Shown here: positions 1 to 8,418 of the stretch, piece after piece
How positions within the stretch are numbered: the stretch's first letter is position 1
Layout of the letters: every line of letters begins with the position of its first letter
DNA from: Acidobacteriota bacterium
GTDB lineage: Bacteria > Acidobacteriota > Terriglobia > Bryobacterales > Bryobacteraceae
Length of the DNA: 53,459 nt
Direction: 5' to 3'
Assembly: GCA_026393985.1 (NCBI GenBank)
Contig: JAPKZB010000047.1
Coordinates: forward strand, 1 to 53,459
Made by a program: the position numbers and the translations under genes
The notes under the pieces: model-generated
Database searches by the model: none
The model's input: only the letters and a program-made list of their open reading frames with translations
What the model was told of the DNA's origin: nothing

Positions 1-80
1 AAAAACTTGGCAACTACGCCAAGACTGATGTAGTCGGTGATTCGGCTACCAGTTGGCAAGGACGCAATCGTTCGCGCCAT
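1..80 (-). CDS. IS4-like transposase, N-terminal fragment (runs off window)
   Basis: An open frame starts with ATG at 80 and runs off the left edge, giving 26 residues that begin MARTIASLPTGSRITDYISL. This opening (MAR...LP...R-x-[ST]-D-x-[IV]-SLGV) resembles the N-termini of IS4-family DDE transposases, so I read it as the start of such a gene transcribed leftward. A GGAG/GGAGG-like stretch lies just upstream on the minus strand. The catalytic domain is outside the window, so whether the element is intact cannot be judged. The terminal inverted repeat should lie between about 81 and 210, but I could not fix its boundary. Confidence 0.55.
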   Translation of the reverse strand, partial: MARTIASLPTGSRITDYISLGVVAKF

Positions 81-210
81 TCAAGGGGCCTCCGCTCCCT
101 AGTACAGAATAGCATAGAAATGTTCTAAGTGAACAGTATTGGGGTTAGGAAAGCCGTTGGAACCTGCCGTCCGTTGGTATCGTAGGGAGCACTAAGGGGA
201 ACTTCGTCGG

Positions 211-1107
211 ATGGAATCTGTCGCTGTCATCGCCAATGTTCTGGGCCTGGCCATCGGCGCCGGGCTGAACCTCTACGCCGCCGTGCTGGTAACCGGCCTG
301 GGAATCCATTACGGCTGGCTGACGCGGCTGCCCGCCGAACTCAATGTTCTGGGCCATCCGGCGGTCCTCGCCACGGCGGCCGTGCTGTACCTTGCCGAGT
401 TTGTGGCCGATAAGGTGCCATTCCTGACGCCGTTCTGGGATGGCGTACACACGTTTATCCGTCCGGCGGGGGCGGCGGTGCTGGCGATGGGGGCGGCCGG
501 CGGCATGGACCCGCTGGCGCGGACGCTGGCCATGCTGGCGGCGGGTACCGTGGCCTTGGGCGCGCATTCGAGCAAGATGGGCGTCCGTCTGGTGGCGCAT
601 ACGACGCCGGAGCCGGCCACGCACGCGGCGATAAGCCTCGCCGAGGACGTTAGCGTCGTGGCTCTGCTCGCCCTGGTTTATCAGTATCCGTGGGTGGCGC
701 TGCCGGTGCTCCTTGCGCTGCTGGCGGCGATGGCGGCGCTGTTGCCGTTTCTGTGGCGCGTAGCGTGGTTTCTGGTGGCGGGCCTCGGGGGGCGTCTGCG
801 GCCGCCGCTGACCGCTTTGCCCGGCGAGGGGGTGCGGGTATTCACCCGGAAGGCGCCGGCTGCTCCGCGGCTATGGCCGGGCGAGTTGCTCGTCGATGGC
901 GCCGCCACCCGGTTCACGTTCCGGCGCTGGGGCCGGGTGCGCACGATCGTCGTGGGCGCCCCGGCGCCGCGCCCGGAGTGGGGGTTCGTCTTTAGCGTGA
1001 TCCGCTGCTCCGGGGGCGCGAGCTTCTACGTCACCCGGGAGTGGCGCGGGGCGCTTACCGCACAAACGCCTGCCGCAGCATCGCCTCAAACGGAGGAGTA
1101 CAGATAA
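211..1107 (+). CDS. DUF4126 family integral membrane protein
   Basis: 298 residues. The N-terminal two thirds match the DUF4126 pattern: a hydrophobic helix at about 5-30 with a Gly/Asn-rich start (LGLAIGAGLNLYAAV), several further membrane segments to about 190, and short charged loops. The function of DUF4126 proteins is not established. From about 195 to the end there is an extra soluble tail of roughly 100 residues, longer than I expect for the family, rich in Arg, Trp and beta-type sequence. AAGGGG lies about 8 nt before the ATG. The 3' end overlaps the convergent phosphatase gene by 53 bp. The gene sits directly beside an IS fragment, so its left flank is probably rearranged. Confidence 0.75.
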   Translation: MESVAVIANVLGLAIGAGLNLYAAVLVTGLGIHYGWLTRLPAELNVLGHPAVLATAAVLYLAEFVADKVPFLTPFWDGVHTFIRPAGAAVLAMGAAGGMDPLARTLAMLAAGTVALGAHSSKMGVRLVAHTTPEPATHAAISLAEDVSVVALLALVYQYPWVALPVLLALLAAMAALLPFLWRVAWFLVAGLGGRLRPPLTALPGEGVRVFTRKAPAAPRLWPGELLVDGAATRFTFRRWGRVRTIVVGAPAPRPEWGFVFSVIRCSGGASFYVTREWRGALTAQTPAAASPQTEEYR

Positions 1108-1819
1108 GGGCGTTGCCGGCGTAGATGGAATCGGTGCCGGCGAAGTTGAAGAACTTGCCGCCGGCCTCCTCCACCAGGACCTTGAGCGGGCACAGATCCC
1201 AGGGCTGAGCGCTTGGCTCCACCCACACCTCGGCTTTGCCCGTGACGATCATCATGCAATCCGGCCCGCCGCTCATGCTGCGGACGGCCCAGAAGTTGGC
1301 GCAGAAGTCCATCACCTGATCGCGATAAGCCCACTTCTTATTGTTCTGCAGGCCGTTGAAGCAGACCACGGCGCGGTCGAGCCGTTCCACGCTCGAAACC
1401 TTGCAGCGGACATCGTTGCACCAGGCGCCGCCGCCGGTGCTGGCAAAGTAAGTCTCCTCCATCACCGGATAGTGGGCGCAGCCGGCCACGGCCTTGCCGT
1501 TCTCTTCGAGGCCCAGCAGCACGCCCCACAGCATGTTGCCGCGGACAAAGTCGCGCGTGCCGTCGATGGGGTCGATAATCCAGGTGCGGCCGGAGCGGGA
1601 TGGCTTGGCTACCCCCTCCTCGCCCCGTTGGCCGTCTTCGGGGAACATCTCTTCGAGCATCCGCGCAATGAGCTTCTCGCTCTCTTTGTCGGCGATGGTG
1701 ACCGGCGAGTCGTCGCTTTTATCCTCCATCTGGATGCCCTGCTCAAAGTAGCGCATGGCGAGCGCGGAGCTGGCCTTCGAGATGCGGCGCATCGCCGCGA
1801 TTTCGCGTTCGTAATTCAT
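1055..1819 (-). CDS. inositol monophosphatase family phosphatase (HisN-like)
   Basis: 254 residues with the complete Mg2+-dependent phosphatase signature of the inositol monophosphatase superfamily: TIAD at 41-44, the EE pair at 67-68 (GEEG), DPIDGT at 83-88 and the C-terminal PWD with Asp208 followed by a Glu-Ala-Gly-Gly turn. The SPVTIADKESE stretch is typical of the histidinol-phosphate phosphatase branch (HisN), but inositol-1-phosphate, fructose-1,6-bisphosphate or PAP cannot be excluded as substrate. No his genes are adjacent, so context does not decide. It is divergent from the acyl-CoA ligase across only 20 bp and overlaps the DUF4126 gene tail to tail. Confidence 0.88.
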   Translation of the reverse strand: MNYEREIAAMRRISKASSALAMRYFEQGIQMEDKSDDSPVTIADKESEKLIARMLEEMFPEDGQRGEEGVAKPSRSGRTWIIDPIDGTRDFVRGNMLWGVLLGLEENGKAVAGCAHYPVMEETYFASTGGGAWCNDVRCKVSSVERLDRAVVCFNGLQNNKKWAYRDQVMDFCANFWAVRSMSGGPDCMMIVTGKAEVWVEPSAQPWDLCPLKVLVEEAGGKFFNFAGTDSIYAGNALICTPPFEAMLRQAFVR

Positions 1820-1839
1820 CTATAAACTATTATCTAACG
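1820..1839. promoter_or_regulatory. 20-bp divergent intergenic, candidate bidirectional leaderless promoter
   Basis: The two start codons are 20 bp apart. TATTAT at 1828-1833 sits six bases before the plus-strand ATG, so transcription would begin at the start codon itself. On the other strand GATAAT (1834 down to 1829) would start transcription about 3 nt before the phosphatase ATG. Neither start has a Shine-Dalgarno sequence. Promoter assignment is inference from the hexamers and spacing. Confidence 0.4.
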
Positions 1840-3633
1840 ATGAGCGCGCGAACCATTTACTCCCTGCTTGAAGAGGCCGTTACTCAGTACGGCGAGGCGA
1901 TCGCTTTGCACCAGCCCGTGGTCGTAGACAAACAGCGTAGCTATAAGACCTGGACCTGGCCGCAGTACCGCGACGCGGTGCGGGAGATCGCCTGCGGCTT
2001 GCGGGCGATGGGGGTGCCGCCGGGAGAAGTGGTGGCGATCGGCAGCGAGACGCGCGCCGAGTTCTATCTGACCGACCTGGCCATCATGACCAACGGCGCA
2101 ACCGCCGCCGCGCTCTACGCCAACTCCCTGGCGGCCGACCAGGTGAAGGCGTTGCGCACCTGCGGCGCCCGGGTCGTTTTTCTCGAAGACGCCAAGTATC
2201 TGAAGGCGCTCCGGGCGGCCGGGGGCGGGGAATTGAACGTCCAGTGGGTTCTGTTGACCGGTTTCGCCGAAGGAATTCCGACCCTGGCCGAGGTGCGCGC
2301 CCGCGGCCAGGCCGCCCTGCGCGAAGACCGCGACTACTTTGAACGAATCCGCGTCATGGTCAAGCCGGAGGACCGCGCGATTCTCTATCTCACCTCCGGC
2401 GCCACGGGCGAACCGAAGATGGTGGAGGTTTCGCACGGCGCCCTGGTCGCCAACGTCGACATGGGGCCGCCGGCGATCCCCGTCGGGCCGCAGGATCGCA
2501 TGCTGGCCTTTCTGCCCTCGGCCCACATCGCCCAGCGCATCGCGCTGGAACTGCTGCCGCTGCGCATGGGCGTGCCCGTTTGGTTCAGCGAAAGCCTCGC
2601 GCGCATGCCGCACGAGTTCAAGATCGTCAAGCCTACCTTCTTCCTGGCGCCGCCCCGCGTCTGGGAACGGGTCTACTCCACCGTCCGCACCGAACTGCAG
2701 AAGCTGACCGGCCTCAAACGCACGCTGGCCTTTACCGCTCTCGGCATGGGGCAGGAGGCGGCGCAGCTGCGGCAGCGCGGCGAGGCCGTCCCGCTCCGTC
2801 TCTCCCTGCCGCTGCAGCTGTTGGACAGACTCGTCTTTGCCAAGATTCGCGACCGCTTCGGCGGTCAGTTGCGGTTTCCCATCTCCGGCGCCGCCCCGCT
2901 GAGCAAGGATCTGGGCCTGTTCTACGACATGATCGGCATGCCGTTGATTGAAGGCTTCGGCCTCACCGAAGGCGGCATCAATTGCCTGAACCCGACCGAT
3001 AAGCCGCGCCTGGGCTCCATCGGCAAGCCGCTGCCGGGCGTCAAAATGAAGCTCTCCGACGATGGCGAACTGCTGATTCATTCCCCCTCGAACGCCACCG
3101 GCTACTTCCACGACCCGGCGGCGACGGCCGCCGTGTTCCAGGACGGCTGGCTCTACACGGGCGACCTGGCCACCATCTCCGAGGATGGTTTCGTTTCGAT
3201 CGTCGGCCGCAAGAAGGAGATGATCGTCTCCTCAAACGGCAAGAAGATCTATCCCTCCCGCGTCGAGGCCCTCTTCAAGACCGAGCCGCTGATCAGCCAG
3301 GTGGTGCTCGCCGGCGAACAGCAGCCCTACGTGACGGCGTTGTTCACGCTCAACCCCGTCGCCGCCGAGGCGCTCGAAGGGATGAAGGGCAGGCCGATGG
3401 AGGAGTTGGCCAAAGAACCGGTGGTCTTCAAGGCGGTCAAGAAGGCCGTCGAGCGGGCCAACAAAGAACTCGCCGTCTACGAGGCGATCAAGAAGTTCCG
3501 GATCCTCGAAAAAGACCTGTCGATCGAGACCGGCGACCTGACGCCGACCATGAAGGTGCGCACGAAAAAGGTGCTCGAAAAGAACGCCAGACTTATTGAG
3601 GAGATGTACGGGTCAAAAGAAGATCTCCTGTAG
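1840..3633 (+). CDS. long-chain acyl-CoA synthetase (AMP-forming)
   Basis: 597 residues, normal length for FadD15/ACSL-type enzymes that activate fatty acids to acyl-CoA through an acyl-adenylate. Visible motifs are the adenylate P-loop LTSGATGEPKM at 184-194 (Ala replaces the usual second Thr), GFGLTEGG at 372-379, a YTGDL motif followed by the hinge region GRKKEMIVSSNGKKIYP, and a C-terminal Lys-containing TPTMKVRTKK segment. No membrane anchor is visible. The last 41 bp overlap the convergent tsaE gene. The start has no SD; see the leaderless promoter at 1820-1839. Confidence 0.93.
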   Translation: MSARTIYSLLEEAVTQYGEAIALHQPVVVDKQRSYKTWTWPQYRDAVREIACGLRAMGVPPGEVVAIGSETRAEFYLTDLAIMTNGATAAALYANSLAADQVKALRTCGARVVFLEDAKYLKALRAAGGGELNVQWVLLTGFAEGIPTLAEVRARGQAALREDRDYFERIRVMVKPEDRAILYLTSGATGEPKMVEVSHGALVANVDMGPPAIPVGPQDRMLAFLPSAHIAQRIALELLPLRMGVPVWFSESLARMPHEFKIVKPTFFLAPPRVWERVYSTVRTELQKLTGLKRTLAFTALGMGQEAAQLRQRGEAVPLRLSLPLQLLDRLVFAKIRDRFGGQLRFPISGAAPLSKDLGLFYDMIGMPLIEGFGLTEGGINCLNPTDKPRLGSIGKPLPGVKMKLSDDGELLIHSPSNATGYFHDPAATAAVFQDGWLYTGDLATISEDGFVSIVGRKKEMIVSSNGKKIYPSRVEALFKTEPLISQVVLAGEQQPYVTALFTLNPVAAEALEGMKGRPMEELAKEPVVFKAVKKAVERANKELAVYEAIKKFRILEKDLSIETGDLTPTMKVRTKKVLEKNARLIEEMYGSKEDLL

Positions 3634-4048
3634 CGGTGATCCGGCGCTGGTCTCCGGCGCCGTGCTCGATGGTGATCACAATCCGGTCGCGGGGCAGCAG
3701 GCGCGGGAACTTCTCGCCCCATTCGATCAGCACGAGGGCGTTCGCCTCGAAGATCTCTTCGAGGCCCAGCGTGAATACCTCCCGCTCCGCGTCGAGCCGG
3801 TAGAGGTCGACGTGATAGACGCGGGTTGGTTCGCCGTACTCGTGAATCAGCGCGAAAGTGGGGCTGGTCACCGCGTTGGCCGGGGCGACGCCGAGAGCCT
3901 CGACGAGCGCTGCGACCAGCGTTGTCTTGCCCGCGCCCAGGTTGCCCGTGAGTTGGACGACGGCGCGGCGAGGCAGCAGCGTGGCCAGTTCGCCCGCCGC
4001 GGCGCGGGTCTCCTCCGGATGGGCCGTCAACCAGGTGTAGCTAGGCAC
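3593..4048 (-). CDS. tsaE: tRNA threonylcarbamoyladenosine biosynthesis ATPase TsaE
   Basis: 151 residues, the usual size. It carries Walker A GNLGAGKT at 35-42, SPTF at 62-65, HVDLYRL at 79-85 and EWGEK at 109-113, the set that defines TsaE. TsaE is the ATPase partner of TsaB/TsaD in making t6A37 on ANN-decoding tRNAs. Its start overlaps the end of nnr by 8 bp, so it is the last gene of the minus-strand operon beginning at lpxD. An nnr-tsaE pair is a common bacterial arrangement. The 3' end overlaps the acyl-CoA ligase gene by 41 bp on the opposite strand. Confidence 0.95.
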   Translation of the reverse strand: MPSYTWLTAHPEETRAAAGELATLLPRRAVVQLTGNLGAGKTTLVAALVEALGVAPANAVTSPTFALIHEYGEPTRVYHVDLYRLDAEREVFTLGLEEIFEANALVLIEWGEKFPRLLPRDRIVITIEHGAGDQRRITATGDLLLTRTSPQ

Positions 4049-5453
4049 AGCGGCGGATGGCCTCCGGCAGAAACTCGAGCAGGTCGGTGGCGATCACGCA
4101 GCGCTCGGTCCGCGCGGCGGCCGCCAGTTCGCCGGCCAGACCGTGCAGGTAGACGGCGGCCAGCGTCGCCTCCCACGGCGGGGCCGTCGCCAGCAGCGCG
4201 GCCAGCAGGCCAGTCAGAATGTCGCCGCTGCCGGCCGTGGCCATGGCCGGCGTGCCGGTGGGGTTGAGGGCGGCCAGTCCGCCGGGTGTCGCGATTACGC
4301 TACGATGTCCTTTTAGCACGACAATGGCACCCGTGGCGTCGGCCAGCGACCGGGCGTCGGCCAGCCGGTCGCCCACCGGGCGGCCAAGCAGGCGGGCCAT
4401 CTCGCCGGGATGCGGCGTGAAGACGCGCGGGCCGGCGCACGCCGCGGGCAGGTTGCCGGCAAGAGCGTTCAGGCCATCGGCATCGACGACCAGCGGCAGG
4501 GGGCAGTCGCGGACCAGAGCCGGCCCGCGCGGGTCGGCGCCGAGCCCCGGGCCGAGCGCGATGCTATCTTTGCCGGCGAGGGGCCAGGCGGCGTCGAGCG
4601 GGCTGGTCATCAGTTCGGGAGTGGGCAGGGCCGGCGCGCTCGTGGCGACGGTAACCAGGCCCGCGCCCATCCGGAGCGCGGCCAGGCCGGTCATGCCGAT
4701 AGCCCCCGCCTTGCCGGCCGCGCCGCCGATGGCTAGCACGTGGCCGAAGCTGCCCTTGTGACCCTCCACCGGGCGGGGCGCCAGCAGGTGCCGCCAGCCG
4801 TTGGGTTCGTTTCGCAAAAGCGCGATTTCGTCCAGCATCGCCGCCGGCGTGCCGATGGGGGAGACCGTAATGCGGCCGAGGCCCTGGCCCAGCAGATGGG
4901 CGCGCTTGGGCGCGGTGAAGGTGACGGAGAAGTCGGCGCGGACCACGGCGCCGGCGGCCAGGCCCGTGTCGGCGTCCATGCCCGAGGGCAGGTCGACGGC
5001 CACCACCCGCGCCAGTGGAAAGCCGGTGTTGATCTCGTGAATGGAGGAGGCATATGGCTCCCGCGCCGGGCCGCTGAGGCCCGTGCCGAGCAGAGCGTCG
5101 ATGACCAAGGTCGCCAGCCGGGCGTGCGCGGGGATGGCCGTGTGGATGGCCGTAAAGCCGCTCGCGCGCAGCAGGGTGTGCTGCGGATGGGGTTCGGCGG
5201 CGAACACCACGTCGAGCGCGCGGGGGGCAAAGCGGCTGTGGAGCAGGCGGGCGATGGCTAGCCCGTCGCCCCCGTTGTTGCCCTTGCCGGCAAAGATGAC
5301 GATGCGCTGTTGGTCGAGTGGAGCAAACTCGCGTTCGAGCACTTCGACCACGCGGTGGGCCGCGTTTTCCATCAGCACCAGGTCCGGCAGGCCGGCCTCG
5401 ATGGTCCGCGCATCGATGGCGCGCATCTCGGCGGCCGTGAGTATCTTGGTCAT
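4041..5453 (-). CDS. nnr: bifunctional NAD(P)H-hydrate epimerase / ADP-dependent dehydratase
   Basis: 470 residues from the ATG at 5453, which overlaps the stop of the upstream channel gene as ATGA; an open frame continues 29 codons further but that part is antisense-like and Arg-rich. The N-terminal half (about 1-210) is the YjeF_N epimerase with GKGNNGGDG at 57-65. The C-terminal half (about 225-470) is the ribokinase-like dehydratase with LGPGLG, TPHPGEMARLLG and the catalytic GSGD at 408-411. The protein repairs hydrated NADH/NADPH: the epimerase interconverts R and S forms and the dehydratase restores NAD(P)H using ADP. Confidence 0.95.
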   Translation of the reverse strand: MTKILTAAEMRAIDARTIEAGLPDLVLMENAAHRVVEVLEREFAPLDQQRIVIFAGKGNNGGDGLAIARLLHSRFAPRALDVVFAAEPHPQHTLLRASGFTAIHTAIPAHARLATLVIDALLGTGLSGPAREPYASSIHEINTGFPLARVVAVDLPSGMDADTGLAAGAVVRADFSVTFTAPKRAHLLGQGLGRITVSPIGTPAAMLDEIALLRNEPNGWRHLLAPRPVEGHKGSFGHVLAIGGAAGKAGAIGMTGLAALRMGAGLVTVATSAPALPTPELMTSPLDAAWPLAGKDSIALGPGLGADPRGPALVRDCPLPLVVDADGLNALAGNLPAACAGPRVFTPHPGEMARLLGRPVGDRLADARSLADATGAIVVLKGHRSVIATPGGLAALNPTGTPAMATAGSGDILTGLLAALLATAPPWEATLAAVYLHGLAGELAAAARTERCVIATDLLEFLPEAIRRCA

Positions 5454-6481
5454 GCGTCGCTCCGCAGCAAGTCTTCGAGGCGCCGCAACTGCGCCGGCGG
5501 CCCGAGCACGATCAGGAAATCGCCGGCGGCCAGCACGCACTCGGCTGGCGGGTTGAACACCATCTCGCCGTCGGCCCGCCGGATGGCTAGCACAATCAGG
5601 CCCAACTCCCGGCGGATGGGCGTGTCGCGCAGCGATTGCGAAACGAACCCATTGCGGCCGGACACCCGAATCTGTTCAATGCGGACGTCGAGACCAATCG
5701 TGTTGCCTGTCGTGAAGTCGATGAAGTCTTTGACGTGCGGCCGCAGCAGGCTCTGCGAGAGCCGGTGGCCGGCCATGGCGTAAGGCGCGTAAACGATATC
5801 GGCGCCGGCGCGTTTGAGCTTCGCCTCCGACTCCTCTTCGATGACGCGGGCGGCCACCTGCACTTTGGGGTTGAGCGTTTTGGCCGTGAGGATCAGGTAC
5901 AGATTGTCGGCGTCGGTGGACAGCGCGGCGATGAGGCCGGCGGCGCGGTCGATGCCGAGTTCGCGCAGCGACTCGTCGCGCGTGCAGTCGGCCGCCACGG
6001 CAATGTAGCCCAGACGCATGGCCTGTTCGGCCTCCTCCTCGCTGCGGTCGACGATGAGAAAGGGGGCGGCGGAGATTTCGAGTTCGGTGGCCGCGGCGCG
6101 GCCGACGCGGCCGAAGCCGCAGATGATGTAGTGATTGTCCAGCTTGTCGATCATGCGTCGATTCCGTCTCTTGGCAAAATATCCGCTCAACTCCAGTTCA
6201 ACGACGGTCTGCGTCAAGGCGCCGAGCGAGACGATCATCGTCGATACGCCCACAATGACATAGACGATGTTCCAGGTGCGGGCGGCCCGCGACATTGGAA
6301 GAATTTCGCCGTAGCCGACCGTGGTGATGGTGGTCAGGGCCATGTAGAAGGCTTCGAAGGCCGGGAAGCCGCCGAAGGCCATGTATCCCCAGGCCCCCAG
6401 CAGCAGCACGGTGGCGACGGCCAGCGCCACGGCGGTGAGCCGCTTTTGCATGCGGCCCCAGGGCGAAACCGGGCGGCTCAC
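5450..6481 (-). CDS. potassium channel with RCK (TrkA-N/TrkA-C) domain
   Basis: 343 residues from a GTG at 6481 that overlaps the upstream stop as GTGA; an ATG ten codons further in (6451) is the alternative. Layout: transmembrane helix at about 15-36, pore loop with selectivity filter TVGYGE at 54-59, second helix at about 70-92, then a cytoplasmic Rossmann RCK domain starting CGFGRVG (122-128), and a TrkA-C domain from about 255. This is the MthK/Kch plan: a two-helix K+ channel gated by ligand binding to the RCK ring. The ligand cannot be told from sequence. It is translationally coupled to both neighbours. Confidence 0.9.
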   Translation of the reverse strand: MSRPVSPWGRMQKRLTAVALAVATVLLLGAWGYMAFGGFPAFEAFYMALTTITTVGYGEILPMSRAARTWNIVYVIVGVSTMIVSLGALTQTVVELELSGYFAKRRNRRMIDKLDNHYIICGFGRVGRAAATELEISAAPFLIVDRSEEEAEQAMRLGYIAVAADCTRDESLRELGIDRAAGLIAALSTDADNLYLILTAKTLNPKVQVAARVIEEESEAKLKRAGADIVYAPYAMAGHRLSQSLLRPHVKDFIDFTTGNTIGLDVRIEQIRVSGRNGFVSQSLRDTPIRRELGLIVLAIRRADGEMVFNPPAECVLAAGDFLIVLGPPAQLRRLEDLLRSDA

Positions 6482-8418
6482 GCGGGCCGCCGGACCAGCA
6501 GCATGGTCATGTCGTCGTTGGAATCCGGAGCGTGAATCCACGCCTCCACCGCTTCGAACACGGCGGCGATGACCTCCTCGTTGGACCGTTCGCGGACGCG
6601 TTCGATGGTGGCGATCAGGCGCTCTTCGCCGAACATTTCGCCGTACTCGTTCTCCGGTTCGGTGATACCGTCGGTGTAGAGCACGAGCAGGTCGCCGGGC
6701 TCGAGTGACAGCGTCGATTCGTCGTAGCGGGCCTGGGCGAAGGCGCCCACCACCATGCCGTTGACATTGAGTTGGGTCACTCTGCCGCGGCGGAACAGGA
6801 GCGGCTGCAAGTGCCCGGCGTTGGTGTAGGTGAGCAGGCCGGTGGTTTCGTCGTAGACGCCGAACCAGAAAGTGGCGTACTTCTCCGGGGTCGTGTGGGC
6901 GTGGAGGTGCTTGTTAAGCTGACTGACAATCGCCGACGGGGCGCAGGGCAGGCCGGACTCCTGCGTGTGGCGGATCTGCGCGCGGAGCGCCGACTGCACG
7001 CTCGCCATCAGGATGGCGGCCGAGACGCCCTTGCCGGCCACATCGCCGAGGGCAAGGGCAATCGTATGAGTGTCGATGCGGTGATAGTCGTAATAGTCGC
7101 CCGAGACGGTGCGGGCCGGATGGAGGCGGGCCGTCAGAGCGAGGGTCGGCGAGGCCGGCACCGTGCGCGGATAGAGCTGCTCCTGCACTTCGCGGGCGAT
7201 GGTGAGGTCGGCCTGGATGCGTTCGTTGTCCTTGGCCACCACCAGGAGGCGTTCGAGGTTGCCGGTCATGGTGTTGAAGGAGTCGGAGAGTTCGGCGAGT
7301 TGATCGCGGCCGCGGACGGGGATGCGCGTCGAAAAGTCGCCTTGCTGGACGCGGCGCGTCCCTTCGTACAGGTGGTGCACGGCGCCGGTGATGGTGCGGG
7401 TGATCGAGATGCCGATCAGCAGGGCGGCGCACTCGAAGAACAGAAACAGTCCGGCGATCAGATAGAAGTAGGAGACCAGCAGCGGCTGGTCCCGGTCGGC
7501 TTTCTGCGAGAAGACCACGCGGTAGACCTGCGCGATGCGGGTGTGGATACCGAGCACCGCTTTGCGATCCGCCGCCGGGGCGTCCCAGTCATAGACGGGC
7601 AGCTCCGAACCCCACAGGATCTGCAGGTCAAGAAAGTTAACGGGCGCGGGAATGCCCCGCGGCGCGCGGTCCGGGTTGCCGTTGTCGTTTGCGCCATCGG
7701 GCAGCCGTATGCGTTGGTTCGCCGGGCTCATGTCGACCAGGGTGATGGCGCCAAGGCCGGGGATCAGGCCGGCCAGAAAGCCGCGGGTCAGCGGCGCTAC
7801 CACCGTGGCTGAACCCTGTGGGGAGTGGCGGTGCGCCCAGACAGAGAGCTGCCCGTCCCGCAGCAGCAGGCCGGAGATCTCCTCGGGTAGGCCGTCTGGC
7901 ACGGTAAGCTGCGAGCCGGCCGGCAGCCGCACTTCAGGCTGGCCGGGACGCGTGCACAAGTACTCGAGGCCTGGAAAGCGGGAATCGAGCAGCGCCACCA
8001 GCCGGTTGGCCGGTTCGGCGGATGAACCCGCGGCGCCGGTCAGCACGGCCGCGGCCGAGTCGGCGAGCACATCGATGCGTTTGTTGAACTCGGCGGCCAC
8101 CAGATAGAACGCGGTCTGCGAAGCGATCACCCACGCGCCCATCCAGCCCAGCACAAACAGGAGCAGCACCGGGACCACGGCAATGAACAAGTAGCTCGAA
8201 AGCAGACGGTTCCGCAGGCGCCAAACCGAATGACGCAGCACCCGCCGGAGGGCGCGGCCCGCCACCCAGGATCCTGACCCGAGCCCCACCGCCAACAAAC
8301 CGAGCGCGGCCAGCGAACCCGGCGCGAAGTAGTTGACGCCTAGCCAGGCGATGGCCGCCAGCAGCGCAAACTGCTCCAGGCGGCCGAGCGGCGATCGGGG
8401 AGCGGACGGTGCGGTCAC
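6478..8418 (-). CDS. membrane HAMP-domain PP2C/SpoIIE serine phosphatase
   Basis: 646 residues. Two hydrophobic segments lie near 15-58 and 75-98, followed by an extracytoplasmic region to about 310, another membrane helix near 315-338, a HAMP linker (about 338-392, ending in GDFSTRIPVRGRDQL and the ELSDSFNTM helix), and a SpoIIE-type PP2C domain from about 425. The PP2C metal motifs are present: GDYYDYH, LALGDVAGKGVSAAILMA and LLVLYTDGITE. Such proteins (RsbU/RsbP type) dephosphorylate anti-anti-sigma factors in partner-switching control. No anti-sigma partner is encoded in this window, so the target is unknown. Overlaps both neighbours by 4 bp. Confidence 0.9.
   Translation of the reverse strand: MTAPSAPRSPLGRLEQFALLAAIAWLGVNYFAPGSLAALGLLAVGLGSGSWVAGRALRRVLRHSVWRLRNRLLSSYLFIAVVPVLLLFVLGWMGAWVIASQTAFYLVAAEFNKRIDVLADSAAAVLTGAAGSSAEPANRLVALLDSRFPGLEYLCTRPGQPEVRLPAGSQLTVPDGLPEEISGLLLRDGQLSVWAHRHSPQGSATVVAPLTRGFLAGLIPGLGAITLVDMSPANQRIRLPDGANDNGNPDRAPRGIPAPVNFLDLQILWGSELPVYDWDAPAADRKAVLGIHTRIAQVYRVVFSQKADRDQPLLVSYFYLIAGLFLFFECAALLIGISITRTITGAVHHLYEGTRRVQQGDFSTRIPVRGRDQLAELSDSFNTMTGNLERLLVVAKDNERIQADLTIAREVQEQLYPRTVPASPTLALTARLHPARTVSGDYYDYHRIDTHTIALALGDVAGKGVSAAILMASVQSALRAQIRHTQESGLPCAPSAIVSQLNKHLHAHTTPEKYATFWFGVYDETTGLLTYTNAGHLQPLLFRRGRVTQLNVNGMVVGAFAQARYDESTLSLEPGDLLVLYTDGITEPENEYGEMFGEERLIATIERVRERSNEEVIAAVFEAVEAWIHAPDSNDDMTMLLVRRPA

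Noticed and set aside
1834-3111. Minus-strand open frame of 425 codons opposite the acyl-CoA ligase
   Set aside because: It lies entirely inside a gene with clear family motifs, and its sequence is low-complexity with no recognisable domain. GC-rich DNA gives long antisense frames like this.
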